64,000 nucleotides of DNA, from assembly GCA_963722175.1 (NCBI GenBank), contig CAVRKA010000004.1:682001-746000 (forward strand). The letters are read 5' to 3'. Under the pieces are notes generated by a model that ran no database searches, was not told the DNA's origin, and worked only from the letters and a program-made list of their open reading frames with translations. A program made the translations under genes and the position numbers. This DNA is from WHSW01 sp963722175 (GTDB lineage: Bacteria > Actinomycetota > Thermoleophilia > Solirubrobacterales > 70-9). This document shows, in pieces, positions 32,998-42,631 of the stretch (within the stretch, counting starts at the first letter, position 1; every line of letters starts with the position of its first letter).

Positions 32998-34370
32998 GCT
33001 CTGCCGCCGAGAACCGACTCGATCGACTCGTCGACGATCGCGTAGACACCCTCGAGACGGGCGGGTGGCATCACGAGCGACGGCTGGATGTTGAGCGAGG
33101 TCGTCGACGAGTCGGCGATCACGCCGCGGCGCAGCATCTGGGCGGCGACCGCGTCCTGGAGCTCGGGGTCGAGCTCGGCCGTCTCGCGATCCCGCACGAA
33201 CTCGATCGCCTGGAAGCAACCGACCGCGCGCACGTCCCCGATCCGGCCGTGGCGCTCGTACAGCTCGCCCAGCCGCCGGGTGGCAACGGCCTCGAGCTCG
33301 GCCACGTTCTGCAGCACCGGCTCGGTTTCATAGACGTCGAGCGTGGCGAGCGCCGCGGCGCACGACGCGGGCAGCCACGCCCACGTGCTCCCGGTTGGCA
33401 CGTCGTCGAAGCCGCCGAGGGCGCGCTCGCTGCCCAACAGCGCCCCGATCGGCATGACGCCGCCGCCAAGTGCCTTGCCCAGGCACATCAGGTCCGGTTC
33501 GACCCCCCAATGCTCGACCGCGAACAGCGTGCCCGAGCGGCCCATCCCGGTCTTCACCTCGTCCGCGCACAGCAGCCAGTCGTGCTCGCGGCAGAGCGCG
33601 GTCAGCGCCGGCCAGAACGAGTCAGGCGGGGCTACGCAGCCGCCCGAGCCGAGCACCGGCTCGATGATCACCCCCGCCACCTCGGACGGGTCGAGGGCAT
33701 GGAAAAGGACGTGATCGCGGATGTAGTCGACCGTGGCGTCTCCGCTGCCACCCGGCCGCGGCTCGCGAAACGGGGTCCGGTAGGCGTGCGGGTAGGGCAC
33801 GTGGGCGAACCCCGGCACCAGACCCCGCAGGCCGCGTGAGATCTCGGCGGACTCGGCGCCGAGCGCCGCCGTGGTCGTCGACTCCCCGTGGTAGGAGCCG
33901 TGGAAGGCGAGGATCACCGGGCGCCCCGTGGCGCGGCGCATGATCTTGATTGCGATCTCGACCGCCTCGGTCCCGTTGAGGGCGATGTCATAGCGGCTCA
34001 GACCTGCCGGGGCGACGGACAGGAGGCGCTCGCCGAGCTCAGCGGTGAGCTCCGAGGCGAGCGCATGGCTGTCCTCGTTGCCGAAGCCCTTGAGCGTGTC
34101 GATCGCCGGCTCGAGCAGCTCCGGGCGACCGGCGCCAAGTGGCACCGAGGCCGATGCGGAAGCGCAGTCGAGATAGACGTTGCCGTCGACGTCGGAGGCC
34201 GTCCAGGCCCGCTTCTCGGCGAGCGCGAGCGGAGCGAGACCGCCGGCGAGGCCCGGATAGGCGGTCGCTGAGATCCGCTCGAGGATCTCGCGGCTACGCG
34301 GCCCCGGCGGCTCGACCACGATCGCGGGAGCCTGAATCTCGTCCCACGCGCTGGGGTACAGAGGGCTCAC
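32994..34370 (-). CDS. Class III aminotransferase (PLP)
   Basis: 458 residues, GTG start overlapping the FAD oxidoreductase stop. It has the fold of omega-amino acid transaminases: LDCASASASVPLGAGRPELL, LNGTEAVEIAIKIMRRATGR, AFHGSYHGES, VIIEPVLGSGG, LLCADEVKTGMGRSGTLFAVEH, and the PLP Lys in CLGKALGGGVMPIGALLG. The C-terminus ends in NIQPSLVMPPARLE. It should remove or transfer the end amino group of an amine or omega-amino acid, probably the compound brought in by the linked ABC transporter. Exact substrate unknown. Confidence 0.86.
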   Translation of the reverse strand: MSPLYPSAWDEIQAPAIVVEPPGPRSREILERISATAYPGLAGGLAPLALAEKRAWTASDVDGNVYLDCASASASVPLGAGRPELLEPAIDTLKGFGNEDSHALASELTAELGERLLSVAPAGLSRYDIALNGTEAVEIAIKIMRRATGRPVILAFHGSYHGESTTTAALGAESAEISRGLRGLVPGFAHVPYPHAYRTPFREPRPGGSGDATVDYIRDHVLFHALDPSEVAGVIIEPVLGSGGCVAPPDSFWPALTALCREHDWLLCADEVKTGMGRSGTLFAVEHWGVEPDLMCLGKALGGGVMPIGALLGSERALGGFDDVPTGSTWAWLPASCAAALATLDVYETEPVLQNVAELEAVATRRLGELYERHGRIGDVRAVGCFQAIEFVRDRETAELDPELQDAVAAQMLRRGVIADSSTTSLNIQPSLVMPPARLEGVYAIVDESIESVLGGRA

Positions 34371-35986
34371 CGGCCCAAGCCTCGCACGCGACGGACCCTG
34401 CGGCGTGCGTCGCGAAGGACCTCGCGGGCACAGTTGCGCCCGTTGGCGCCGGTGACGCCACCGCCGGGATGGGTGCCGGCCCCGCAGAGCCAGAGACCCT
34501 CGACCGGGGTGCGGTAATCGGCCCAGCCGCGCACCGGGCGGAGGTTGAAGAGCTGGTCGAAGGCCATGTCGCCGTGCAGGGCGTGGCCGCCCCAGATCCC
34601 GAGCAGCGCCTCGAGATCGGGTGGCGCGAGCACCTGGCGTTCGATGATCGAAGCGGGCAGGTTCGGAAAGTGGGCGCCGAGCTTCTCGATCGCTCGATCG
34701 GCGACCGCGTCGCGCTGCTCGTCCCAGGACCCCTCGGCGAGGGTGTAGGGCTGGGAGTTGACGTCGATCGTGACCACGTGCTTGCCCTCCGGCGCAAGGG
34801 ACGGGTCGTGGACGGTCGGGAAGCAGAGCTCGATGTGAGGGTCGGTGGCCGGGCGTCCGGCGCGCGCCTCCGCCTGACCCGCGTCCATCGCCGCGACCCA
34901 CGGATTGACCTCGACGATGCCGCGGTGGTAGGGCTGCACGCCGCCGCCCTCGATCGCCGCCGCGCGCGGCAGCTCGCCGACGGCGAGATTGATCTTCACG
35001 CTGGTCCCCTCGCAGCGGTAGGCGCGCATCGCCGCGGTGAACCGCTCGGGCAGCGCCTCGGTGCCGACCAGGCCCAGGAAGGTGGTCTTCGGGTCCGCGT
35101 TGGAGAGGACGCGGGCTGCCCGGATCTGCTCGCCGTCGGCGAGCTCGAGCCCGACCGCGCGCCCGTTCTCGATCATCACCCGCGTGACCGCTGCCCCGGT
35201 GCGGACGACGGCGCCGGCCTCGCGCGCGGACTCCGCCATCGCCTCCGTGACCTTGCCGATGCCGCCGCGGACGAACCCCCATTGGCGGATTCCGCCGCCG
35301 GCCTGCTCGGCGGCGTGGTCGTGCAGCAGGACGTAGGCGGTTCCCGGCGTCGAGGGGCCGGCGATCGAGTCGTTGATCGCGTGCCAGCCGAGCGCCGCCA
35401 GCACCTGGTCGGAGCTGAAGTGCTCGGACAGGTACTGGGTCGCCGAGGTGCCGAAGAGGAAGAGGGCGTCCGAGATCCGGGAGCGGTGGCGAGCGGCGCG
35501 CAGCCCGAGCCCGGCGAGCTCACGGGGGCGGATCCGGGTCGGGTCCGGTGGAGTCGTGTCGATCAGCGGCGTGATCAGCTCGGCGATCTCCGCGAGCTCG
35601 GCCTCGAACCCGGGAAGCGCCTTGGCGTCGGCCGGCGAGAAGCGCGCGAACTCGCCCTGCGTCTCGGCGAGGTCATCGGAGATCTGCAGGGCCGAGCCGT
35701 CCTCGAACAGGTTGAGCGAGGGGCCCGCCGGGTCGACCGCAACCCCGCGCTCGGCCAGGCGCAGGTCGCGCCACACCGGCTCGCGCAGCATGCTCAGCAC
35801 ATAGGCGCCGGTGGAAGCGTGAAAGCCCGGGGCGAACTCCTCGGTGACGCAGCAGCCGCCGACGATCTCGCGGCGTTCGAGCACGATCGTGCGCAGGCCC
35901 GCCGTCGCCAGGTAGTGGGCGGCGACCAGGCCGTTGTGGCCGGCGCCGATGATCGCGGCGTCGAACGTGGAGGCCGGCGGGCTCAT
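34367..35986 (-). CDS. FAD-dependent oxidoreductase (phytoene desaturase/PYROXD2-like)
   Basis: 539 residues, ATG overlapping the permease stop by 4 bp. The N-terminus is a dinucleotide-binding fold (AAIIGAGHNGLVAAHYLATAG) followed by VLERREIVGGCC. The C-terminus carries the family FAD segment (GLWLCGAGTHPGGGVTGANG). It belongs with the PYROXD2-like amine oxidase/desaturase group rather than true carotenoid enzymes, and no other carotenoid gene is nearby. In this operon it may oxidise an imported amine. Confidence 0.85.
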   Translation of the reverse strand: MSPPASTFDAAIIGAGHNGLVAAHYLATAGLRTIVLERREIVGGCCVTEEFAPGFHASTGAYVLSMLREPVWRDLRLAERGVAVDPAGPSLNLFEDGSALQISDDLAETQGEFARFSPADAKALPGFEAELAEIAELITPLIDTTPPDPTRIRPRELAGLGLRAARHRSRISDALFLFGTSATQYLSEHFSSDQVLAALGWHAINDSIAGPSTPGTAYVLLHDHAAEQAGGGIRQWGFVRGGIGKVTEAMAESAREAGAVVRTGAAVTRVMIENGRAVGLELADGEQIRAARVLSNADPKTTFLGLVGTEALPERFTAAMRAYRCEGTSVKINLAVGELPRAAAIEGGGVQPYHRGIVEVNPWVAAMDAGQAEARAGRPATDPHIELCFPTVHDPSLAPEGKHVVTIDVNSQPYTLAEGSWDEQRDAVADRAIEKLGAHFPNLPASIIERQVLAPPDLEALLGIWGGHALHGDMAFDQLFNLRPVRGWADYRTPVEGLWLCGAGTHPGGGVTGANGRNCAREVLRDARRRVRRVRGLGR

Positions 35987-36870
35987 GTCTCGAGCTGCTT
36001 GATCTTCGCCAGCCGGTAGGCGATCACGGCGAACACGCCCGAGGCGAACAGCATCAGCAGGCTCATCGCCGCCCCCCCGTTGAGGTCACCGCTCTCGAGC
36101 ACGAGGTCGTTGACCACCTGGCCGAGCATGTAGCCGCTGGTGCCGCCGACCAGCGTCGGGCTGGCGAAGTCGGTGAACAGCGGGATGTAGACCAGCAGCA
36201 GGGCGACGAAGATCCCGGGGGCGATCAGCGGCAGCAGCACCCGCCGGGTCGTCGTCACCCAGCCGGCGCCGAGATCGCGGGCGGCCTCGAACAGGTTGCG
36301 GTCGACGGCCTTCATCGCCGCGTAGATGGGGATCACGGTGTAGGTCAGGTAGCTGGTCGAGAGCACGACGATGACCGCGAACTTGCTGAACAGCAGGGCC
36401 TCGATCGGCTGGTCGATCAGCCCGAGTCGCTGGAGGCCCTCGTTGATCAGCCCCTCCCGGCCGAGCAGCATCCGCCAGGCGTAGATGCGAACCATCGGGT
36501 TGAGCTCGTCGGCGAGTACGAGGAAGAGCAGCAGCGGCAGCTCCCACCGGCCCGCCTTGTACGCGAGCACGTAGGCGATCGGGACCGCGATCGCGAGCTG
36601 GATCAGCATCGCGAGCGTCGCGATCTGGAACGTGGTCCAGGCGACGTCACGGTAGAGCGGATCGCCGAGCACGTCGCCGAAGTTGGTCAGCGTGAAGCCC
36701 GAGCTGCCGCTGAGCACCCCGTACTGGAGGCTGATCACCAGCATCGCGATCATCGGCCCCAGGAAGAGCAGCAGCAGGAGCGCGGTCGGGGCCGCCATGA
36801 AGGCGAGCGGTCGCAACAACGAGCGGCCGCGGCTGGACTCGTGGCGGAGCGGGACCGACGCGGCCTCCAT
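35983..36870 (-). CDS. ABC transporter permease, PotB type
   Basis: 295 residues with about six membrane spans (LAFMAAPTALLLLLFLGPMI at the start). The EAA loop reads EAARDLGAGWVTTTRRVLLPLI with the usual Gly. Matches the first permease of spermidine/putrescine-type importers. The ATG shares one base with the stop of the second permease gene (TGATG). Confidence 0.9.
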   Translation of the reverse strand: MEAASVPLRHESSRGRSLLRPLAFMAAPTALLLLLFLGPMIAMLVISLQYGVLSGSSGFTLTNFGDVLGDPLYRDVAWTTFQIATLAMLIQLAIAVPIAYVLAYKAGRWELPLLLFLVLADELNPMVRIYAWRMLLGREGLINEGLQRLGLIDQPIEALLFSKFAVIVVLSTSYLTYTVIPIYAAMKAVDRNLFEAARDLGAGWVTTTRRVLLPLIAPGIFVALLLVYIPLFTDFASPTLVGGTSGYMLGQVVNDLVLESGDLNGGAAMSLLMLFASGVFAVIAYRLAKIKQLET

Positions 36871-37790
36871 CAGCGGGCACCGCCGGTGAGCAGCTCGGTG
36901 AGCGCGCTGTCGCCGCCGCGATCGCGGGTGAGGCGCTTCATCAGTCGCCATCCCGCGAACACCACGATCACCTGGGCGAGCGCGATCACAGTCGAGACCG
37001 CGTTCACCATCGGCAGGTTCTCGGACTGGCGCAGGATCGAGAAGACCCAGACCGGGAAGGTCTGCTCGAAGCCGCCGGTGAAGAACGAGACCTCGAAGTT
37101 GTTGAACGACCAGGCGAAGGCGAAGATCGCCGCCGCGGCCAGCGACGGGGCGATCTGCGGCAGGACGACGTAGCGGATCATCTGGGCCTGCGAGGCGCCG
37201 AGGTCGATCGCGGCCTCCTCGACCGAGCGCGAGAAGCGGACCAGCCCCGCGGAGATGATCGCGACGACGAGCGGAAAGGTGACCACGAGCTGCATCAGCG
37301 CGACGGTGGTCAGGGAGAGCGAGATCCCGCTCTCGCTGAAGAAGATCAGCCCGGCGACGCCGATGATCAGCCAGGGGACGACGAGGACCGAGCCGTGGAG
37401 CCCGGCGAGCGCCCCGCGGCCGCCGAACCGCAGCCGGGTCAGGCCCCAGGCGGCAAGCGTGCCGAGCACCAGCGAGCCGGCGGTGACCGCGGTCGCGACC
37501 ACGAGCGAGTTGACGATCGCGTCCTTGGCCTCCGGGGTGGACCACGCTTCCTCGTACCAGCGGGTGGTGAAGCCCTCCCAGGGCAGCGAGATGATCGAGG
37601 AGTCGTTGAACGAGAACAGGGCCAGCATCAGCACCGGCCCGAACATGATCAGCATCGCGAAGGCGACGACCAGGACGCTCGCGACGCCCGGAAGGCGGCG
37701 GCGCAGGCGAACGCCGAGGCTGCGGCGGTGTGCGATCGGTGGCCCGCTCGCCGCCGGCGCCCGTGCCGCTGCCGCGGTCGCCTCGCTCAC
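36870..37790 (-). CDS. ABC transporter permease, PotC type
   Basis: 306 residues, GTG start overlapping the binding-protein stop. A basic N-terminus precedes six membrane spans. The EAA loop reads EEAAIDLGASQAQMIRYVVLPQI. A motif usual for PotC (FNDSSIISLPWEGFTTRWYEE) follows the first span. Pairs with the adjacent PotB-type permease. Confidence 0.9.
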   Translation of the reverse strand: MSEATAAAARAPAASGPPIAHRRSLGVRLRRRLPGVASVLVVAFAMLIMFGPVLMLALFSFNDSSIISLPWEGFTTRWYEEAWSTPEAKDAIVNSLVVATAVTAGSLVLGTLAAWGLTRLRFGGRGALAGLHGSVLVVPWLIIGVAGLIFFSESGISLSLTTVALMQLVVTFPLVVAIISAGLVRFSRSVEEAAIDLGASQAQMIRYVVLPQIAPSLAAAAIFAFAWSFNNFEVSFFTGGFEQTFPVWVFSILRQSENLPMVNAVSTVIALAQVIVVFAGWRLMKRLTRDRGGDSALTELLTGGAR

Positions 37791-38860
37791 CCGGCGGCGA
37801 CCTCCTGCCAGGCGCGGTCGTAGAGCTCGGCGGCGCTCGGCTGCGTCTCCGGGATCGCCGTCTGCAGCGACTTCGGGTCCGCGGACTCACGGTACTCCGG
37901 CGCCATCAGCGGCAGCGCCTCCGGGGTCATCGCGACGAAGCCCTGCTCGCCGGAGACGGCCTGCGCCTCGGGGGAGGCGTAGTAGTTGATCAGCTTGTAG
38001 GCGGCGTCGATGTTCTCCGCCGATGAGGTGATCGCGAGGCCGCAGACCCAGGAGAGCACACCCTCCTCGGGGGCGATCCACTCCGCCGTCACGCCGTCGC
38101 GGATCATCGCCTCGGTCGTGCCGCGCCCGCCGTCCGCGATCACCGCCTCGCCCGACTTGAACAGGTTCGCCATCGAGGCGTCGGACTCGGGGAAGTCGCG
38201 GAACTGGTCGCGGTGGTCGAGCAGGTAGTTCTTGACCTCGTCGATCTCGGGCGGCGAGAGGTTCATCGGGTCGTCCATCCCGAGCGCCATCGCAGTCACG
38301 CCGACCGCGGTCAGCGGGCTCGACTCGAGCGCCGCGCTGCCGGCGTAGGCGGGGTCGAAGAGGTCGGCGTAGGAGTCGACGCCCGTGACCGCCTCGGTGT
38401 TGACGATCAGGCCGTGAGGGCCGGCGGAGGCGGGCACGAAGAGGACGTCGCCGGCGTCGTTGCGGACATCGGCTGAGTCCGAGAAGGCGAGGTCGTCGAA
38501 GCCCTTGACCGCCTTGGGGTCGAGGGGGCGAATCAGGCTGCGCGCCAGGATCGGCTCCATCTCGTCGGTGCAGACCTCGACCACGTCGGCCTCGAAGCCG
38601 CCGGCGAGCTTCGCCGCGGCGGCCTTGTTGGAGTTGAAGCTCGCCTTCTGCAGGTCGAGATCGGGGTTCGCCCGCTCGAACGGGGCGATCATCTCCTCGG
38701 TCATCGTGTCGCCGTAGGCGAAGAAGCGCAGGGTGCCGGCCGCCGGCGCGCCCGGGTCGTCGGGCGGCGGGGCGACCGAGGTCTCGCCCTCGTCCCTGCC
38801 GCACCCGGCGGCGACGGCCAGCGTGGCGAGCAGGACGCCGGTGAGGACTCGCGCGTTCAC
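37787..38860 (-). CDS. Polyamine-type substrate-binding lipoprotein, PotD family
   Basis: 357 residues, GTG start. The lipobox is AVAAGC (Cys20). The mature protein is a periplasmic-binding fold of the spermidine/putrescine class (TLRFFAYGDTMTEEMIAPFERA, FEADVVEVCTDEM, AYKLINYYASPEAQA). Acidic residues that bind polyamine amines in PotD cannot be placed with certainty without alignment, so the ligand may be a different amine or amino compound. Confidence 0.88.
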   Translation of the reverse strand: MNARVLTGVLLATLAVAAGCGRDEGETSVAPPPDDPGAPAAGTLRFFAYGDTMTEEMIAPFERANPDLDLQKASFNSNKAAAAKLAGGFEADVVEVCTDEMEPILARSLIRPLDPKAVKGFDDLAFSDSADVRNDAGDVLFVPASAGPHGLIVNTEAVTGVDSYADLFDPAYAGSAALESSPLTAVGVTAMALGMDDPMNLSPPEIDEVKNYLLDHRDQFRDFPESDASMANLFKSGEAVIADGGRGTTEAMIRDGVTAEWIAPEEGVLSWVCGLAITSSAENIDAAYKLINYYASPEAQAVSGEQGFVAMTPEALPLMAPEYRESADPKSLQTAIPETQPSAAELYDRAWQEVAAG

Positions 38861-39942
38861 GCGCCCGCCCCGTTCTCGTCACCGAGCGTCAGGCTGTGGC
38901 GAGCGTGCCAGCTGAGCACCACCCGCTCGCCGGGCTCGGGCGGCGGGCGCTCGTCGTCGTTGAGCTGATGGACGACCAACCGTTCGCCGGTGGTCACCTC
39001 GATCACCGTCTGCGAGAGCGAGCCCAGGTACACGGACTCGACCACGGTGCCCGAGAGGCGAGAGCACTCGCCGTCGAGCTCGACCCCGATCCGGATCTTC
39101 TCCGGGCGCACGGTGATCCGCTCGCCGGCTTCCTCCGGGGCGATGATCCGCATGCCGTCGCCGAGCTCGAGTACGGCGTGCCCGTTGCGGCGCTCGGCGC
39201 CGGCGATGCTGAGCATGTTCGAGGTGCCGATGAAGTCGGCGACGAACGAGGTCGCCGGGCGCTCGTACAGCGCCCGCGGCTCGTCGACCTGCTGGACGAC
39301 GCCGCCGTCCATGACCGCGATCCGATCGGACATCGTCAGCGCCTCCTCCTGGTCGTGGGTGACGTAGACGAAGGTCGTCCCGGTGCTCTGCTGGATCCGC
39401 TTCAGCTCCAGCTGCATCTCGCGACGCAGCTTCAGGTCGAGGGCGCCCAACGGCTCGTCGAGCAGGAGCGCCGCCGGGCGGTTGACGAGCGCGCGGGCGA
39501 GGGCGACGCGCTGGCGCTGGCCGCCGGAGAGCTGCGCGGGCCGGCGGTCCTCGTAGCCGTCGAGCCGGACCACGGTCAGCATCTCGGCCACCCGGGACCT
39601 GAGCTCGGCGGCCTGGACGCGCTTCAGCTTGAGGCCGAAGGCGACGTTGTCGGCGACCGTCATGTGCGGAAACAGCGCGTAGTCCTGGAACACCATGTTG
39701 ACGTTGCGCTTCTTCGGCGAGACGAAGGTGACGTCGTCGCCGTCGAGCAGGACCCGGCCCGCGTCGGGCTCCTCGAAGCCGGCGATCACCCGCAGGGTCG
39801 TGGTCTTGCCGCAGCCGCTCGGGCCGAGCATCGAGAAGAACTCGCCTGCGGCGATCTCGAGGCTGACGTCGTTCACCGCGCGCACCTCGCCGAACTCCTT
39901 CACCAGCCGGTCGACGACGATCATCGGCTCGCCGGCGCTCAT
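38857..39942 (-). CDS. ABC transporter ATPase, PotA type
   Basis: 361 residues, ATG start. Walker A is GPSGCGKTT, the signature LSGGQRQRVALARAL, Walker B LLLDEPLGALD and the H-loop VTHDQEEAL. The last 110 residues form the TOBE regulatory domain (RNGHAVLELGDGMRI, ITVRPEKIRIG). It powers the importer made of the next three genes. The gene overlaps its neighbours on both sides by 4 bp. Confidence 0.93.
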   Translation of the reverse strand: MSAGEPMIVVDRLVKEFGEVRAVNDVSLEIAAGEFFSMLGPSGCGKTTTLRVIAGFEEPDAGRVLLDGDDVTFVSPKKRNVNMVFQDYALFPHMTVADNVAFGLKLKRVQAAELRSRVAEMLTVVRLDGYEDRRPAQLSGGQRQRVALARALVNRPAALLLDEPLGALDLKLRREMQLELKRIQQSTGTTFVYVTHDQEEALTMSDRIAVMDGGVVQQVDEPRALYERPATSFVADFIGTSNMLSIAGAERRNGHAVLELGDGMRIIAPEEAGERITVRPEKIRIGVELDGECSRLSGTVVESVYLGSLSQTVIEVTTGERLVVHQLNDDERPPPEPGERVVLSWHARHSLTLGDENGAGA

Positions 39943-41339
39943 TCGCCCTGCTCGATCACGATCGCGAACAGGTCGTTGACGTTCGTCCCGGTTGGCCCGG
40001 TGACCAGCGCGTCCTCGAGCGCCGAGAGCGCCACCTGGGAGCGGTGCTCCAGCAGGGCCGTGCGCAGGTCGACCCCGGCCGCCGCGGCCCGGGCGACGGT
40101 CAGCCCGTCGACGATCGCGCCGGCGTGGACGGTCCCGCCATCGGAGCCGTCGGTGTCGAGGAAGACCGCGGCGACGCGCGCGCCCTCGAGCTCGAGGGCG
40201 GCGGCGAGCGCCGCCTCCTGGTTCGGGCCGCCCTCCCCGAAGCCCCCCTCGCGCGCGAGGGTGACGGTGCTCTCGCCGCCGCAGCCGAGCATCACCGTGC
40301 CCGGCGCGAACGGGGTGCCGTGGTCGCTCGAGTGCCGCGCCAGGTTGGCGAGCAGCTTGCCGGTCTGATGCGCCTCGCCCTCGAGGCTGGTCGAGATCAC
40401 GACCGGGGACAGGCCCAGCTCGGCCGCCCGGACGGTCATCGCGTCGCAGGCGGTGCCGCCGGTGACCAGCAGGACGGTCTCGATCGGCTCGCCGGCGAGC
40501 TCGGGGGATTCGGCGTCGGGCCCCTCGAGGTGGTCGCGGACCGACTCGGGCGTCCGCTCCCAGAGCCCGTGGCCGCGGAGCACGGCGATCGCGTCCGCGG
40601 CCCGGGTCGTGTCGGGGACCGTCGGGTCGGTGATCGCGTCGATGTGGTCCCCGGCGACGTCGGAGACGGTCAGGTTGATCAGCGTCGCGGGCAGCGCCGC
40701 GAGCGCGAGCCGCCCGCCCTTGAACGCCGAGACGTGCTTGCGGACCGTGTTCACCTCCACGATCCCGATTCCGGAGGAGAGCAGCAGCTCGTGCAGGGCG
40801 CGCTTGTCCGCGAGCGACACGCCGGACGGTGGCAGGCTTGCGAGCGCCGAGCTGCCGCCGGTGAAGCAGGCGATCACGATGTCGCGCTCGCCCGCCTCCG
40901 AGGCGAGGTCCACCAGGCGCCGCGCCGCGGCCTCGCTCGCCTCGCTCGGCAGCGGGTGGTCGGCGGTCAGGACCTCGATCGTCCCAAGCTCGGCCTCGAC
41001 CCCGTTGCGGACCGCGATCGCGCCGCCGTCGATGCGATCGCCGAGGATCTCCTCGAGCGCCGCGGCGATTCCCAGCGACGCCTTGCCGGCGCCGACGACC
41101 AGCACCCGGCCCGCCGGGTCGAGCCGATGACGAACCCCCTCGACGACCAGCTCGTCACCGGCCAGCCCAACGGCCCGCATCGTCGCTTCGCGGACGTCGC
41201 AGGCCGCGAGCCCGGCCGCCGCGATCTCGAGCGCCGCAGCCCTCGCATCCCGCTCGCCCTTGGCGGACAGCCGGTCGGCGCGCTCGATCCGCTGTAGCGC
41301 GGCGGGTGGGGCGGCGGGGGCTGTCGACTCGGCCGCCAC
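39939..41339 (-). CDS. Glycerate 2-kinase (MOFRL family)
   Basis: 466 residues, GTG start 5 bp after the enolase stop. The N-terminal DUF4147 part has LVVGAGKASLGIAAALEE, CFTGGSSALASLPPSG and NTVRKHVSAFKGGRLA. The C-terminal MOFRL domain has FLDTDGSDGGTVHAGAIVDG and ALVTGPTGTNVNDL. The family phosphorylates glycerate to 2-phosphoglycerate, which is the substrate of enolase, encoded by the gene before it. Older names call it hydroxypyruvate reductase. Confidence 0.9.
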   Translation of the reverse strand: MAAESTAPAAPPAALQRIERADRLSAKGERDARAAALEIAAAGLAACDVREATMRAVGLAGDELVVEGVRHRLDPAGRVLVVGAGKASLGIAAALEEILGDRIDGGAIAVRNGVEAELGTIEVLTADHPLPSEASEAAARRLVDLASEAGERDIVIACFTGGSSALASLPPSGVSLADKRALHELLLSSGIGIVEVNTVRKHVSAFKGGRLALAALPATLINLTVSDVAGDHIDAITDPTVPDTTRAADAIAVLRGHGLWERTPESVRDHLEGPDAESPELAGEPIETVLLVTGGTACDAMTVRAAELGLSPVVISTSLEGEAHQTGKLLANLARHSSDHGTPFAPGTVMLGCGGESTVTLAREGGFGEGGPNQEAALAAALELEGARVAAVFLDTDGSDGGTVHAGAIVDGLTVARAAAAGVDLRTALLEHRSQVALSALEDALVTGPTGTNVNDLFAIVIEQGE

Positions 41340-41344
41340 GTCGC

Positions 41345-42631
41345 TCAGGCGGCGACGGCCGGTGCGGCGAGCTCGGACCCCGGGTAGACGGCCGTCTCGC
41401 CGAGCTCCTCGGAGATCCGGATCAGGCGGTTGTACTTCGCGGTCCGTTCGCCCCGGACCGGGGCCCCGGTCTTGATCTGGCCGGCGCCGAGGGCGACGGC
41501 GAGGTCGGCGATGATCGGGTCCTCGGTCTCGCCCGACCGCTCCGAGACGACGACCCGGTAGGCGCTGCGGTGCGCGAGGTCGGCCGCGTCGATCGCTTCG
41601 GAGAGGGTGCCGATCTGGTTCACCTTCCAAAGCAGCGCGTTCGCAGCGCCGGCGGCGACCCCCCTGCGCAACCGCTCCGGATTGGTCACGAACAGGTCAT
41701 CGCCGACGATCTGGATGCCGCTCTCGGCGGTGAGCCGGGCGAAGCCCTCGAAGTCCTCCTCGTCGAGGGGGTCCTCGATCGTGACCACGTCGAAATCGCG
41801 AATCAGCTCCAGGTAGAGGTCGATCATCGCGTCGGTGTCACGGGTCGCGCCGTCGAGCTCGTACGTCCCTGTGGCGCGGTCGTAGTAGTGGGTCGCCGCG
41901 CAGTCGAGCCCGTAGCGGAAGCGGCCGTCATGCCCGGCGTTCGAGACCGCTTCGTGCAGCAGCCCCAGCGCCTCCTGCGGGCTCGAGATCGCCGGCGCGT
42001 AGCCGCCCTCGTCGCCGGTGTTGAGGGCGCTCTTGCCGTAGCGCTCGAGCAGGATCTCGGCCAGCGCGAGATTGACCTCGGTCGAGATCTGCAGTGCCTC
42101 GAGGATCGAGTCGGCCCCGACCGGGATGACGATGAACTCCTGGAAGTCGAGGTCGTTGGAGGCGTGCTTGCCGCCGTTGATCAGGTTGACGAGCGGAACC
42201 GGGAGCACGTGCGCGTTGGCGTTCAGCGCCCGGTACAGCGGAATGCCGGCCGCCCGGGCGCGGGCGCGCGCGGCGGCGAGGGAGACGCCGAGGATCGCGT
42301 TGGCGCCGAGCCGGGACTTGTCGGGGGTGCCGTCGAGGTCGATGAGCGAGACGTCGAGCGCCCGCTGGTCGGGAAGCGGGGTGCCGACCAACATCCCGGC
42401 GATCTCGCCGGTGACGTTGGCGACCGCGTCGCGGACGCCGAAGCCGCCGAAGCGGTCGCCGCCGTCGCGCAGCTCACAGGCCTCGTTCGACCCGGTGGAG
42501 CGGCCCGACGGGACGTCGGCCGTCCCGGTCACGCCGCCCTCGAGCTCCAGGTCGACCTGGACCGTGGGCAGCCCGCGGCAGTCGAGCACCTCGCGGGCGC
42601 GAAGGGCGGTGATCGGGGACGCTTCGCTCAC
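41345..42631 (-). CDS. Divergent enolase paralogue
   Basis: 428 residues, GTG start with GAGGAGG 10 nt upstream, overlapping the GntR stop. It has the enolase barrel and most catalytic residues: GGKHASN (His156), GDEGG (Glu208), IEDP, GDD, the general base Lys336 in KVNQIGT and Arg365. However, the near-invariant SHRSGETED reads SERSGETED (Glu364 in place of the active-site His), the N-terminal LDSRGNPT reads LDCRGLPT, and SGASTG reads SGRSTG. These changes suggest an altered substrate or rate. It lies between a GntR regulator and glycerate 2-kinase, unlike a housekeeping eno gene. Confidence 0.85.
   Translation of the reverse strand: MSEASPITALRAREVLDCRGLPTVQVDLELEGGVTGTADVPSGRSTGSNEACELRDGGDRFGGFGVRDAVANVTGEIAGMLVGTPLPDQRALDVSLIDLDGTPDKSRLGANAILGVSLAAARARARAAGIPLYRALNANAHVLPVPLVNLINGGKHASNDLDFQEFIVIPVGADSILEALQISTEVNLALAEILLERYGKSALNTGDEGGYAPAISSPQEALGLLHEAVSNAGHDGRFRYGLDCAATHYYDRATGTYELDGATRDTDAMIDLYLELIRDFDVVTIEDPLDEEDFEGFARLTAESGIQIVGDDLFVTNPERLRRGVAAGAANALLWKVNQIGTLSEAIDAADLAHRSAYRVVVSERSGETEDPIIADLAVALGAGQIKTGAPVRGERTAKYNRLIRISEELGETAVYPGSELAAPAVAA

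Noticed and set aside
34139..36019. Long plus-strand open frame opposite the FAD oxidoreductase
   Set aside because: The minus strand has a clear enzyme with FAD motifs at both ends; the plus frame is a shadow.
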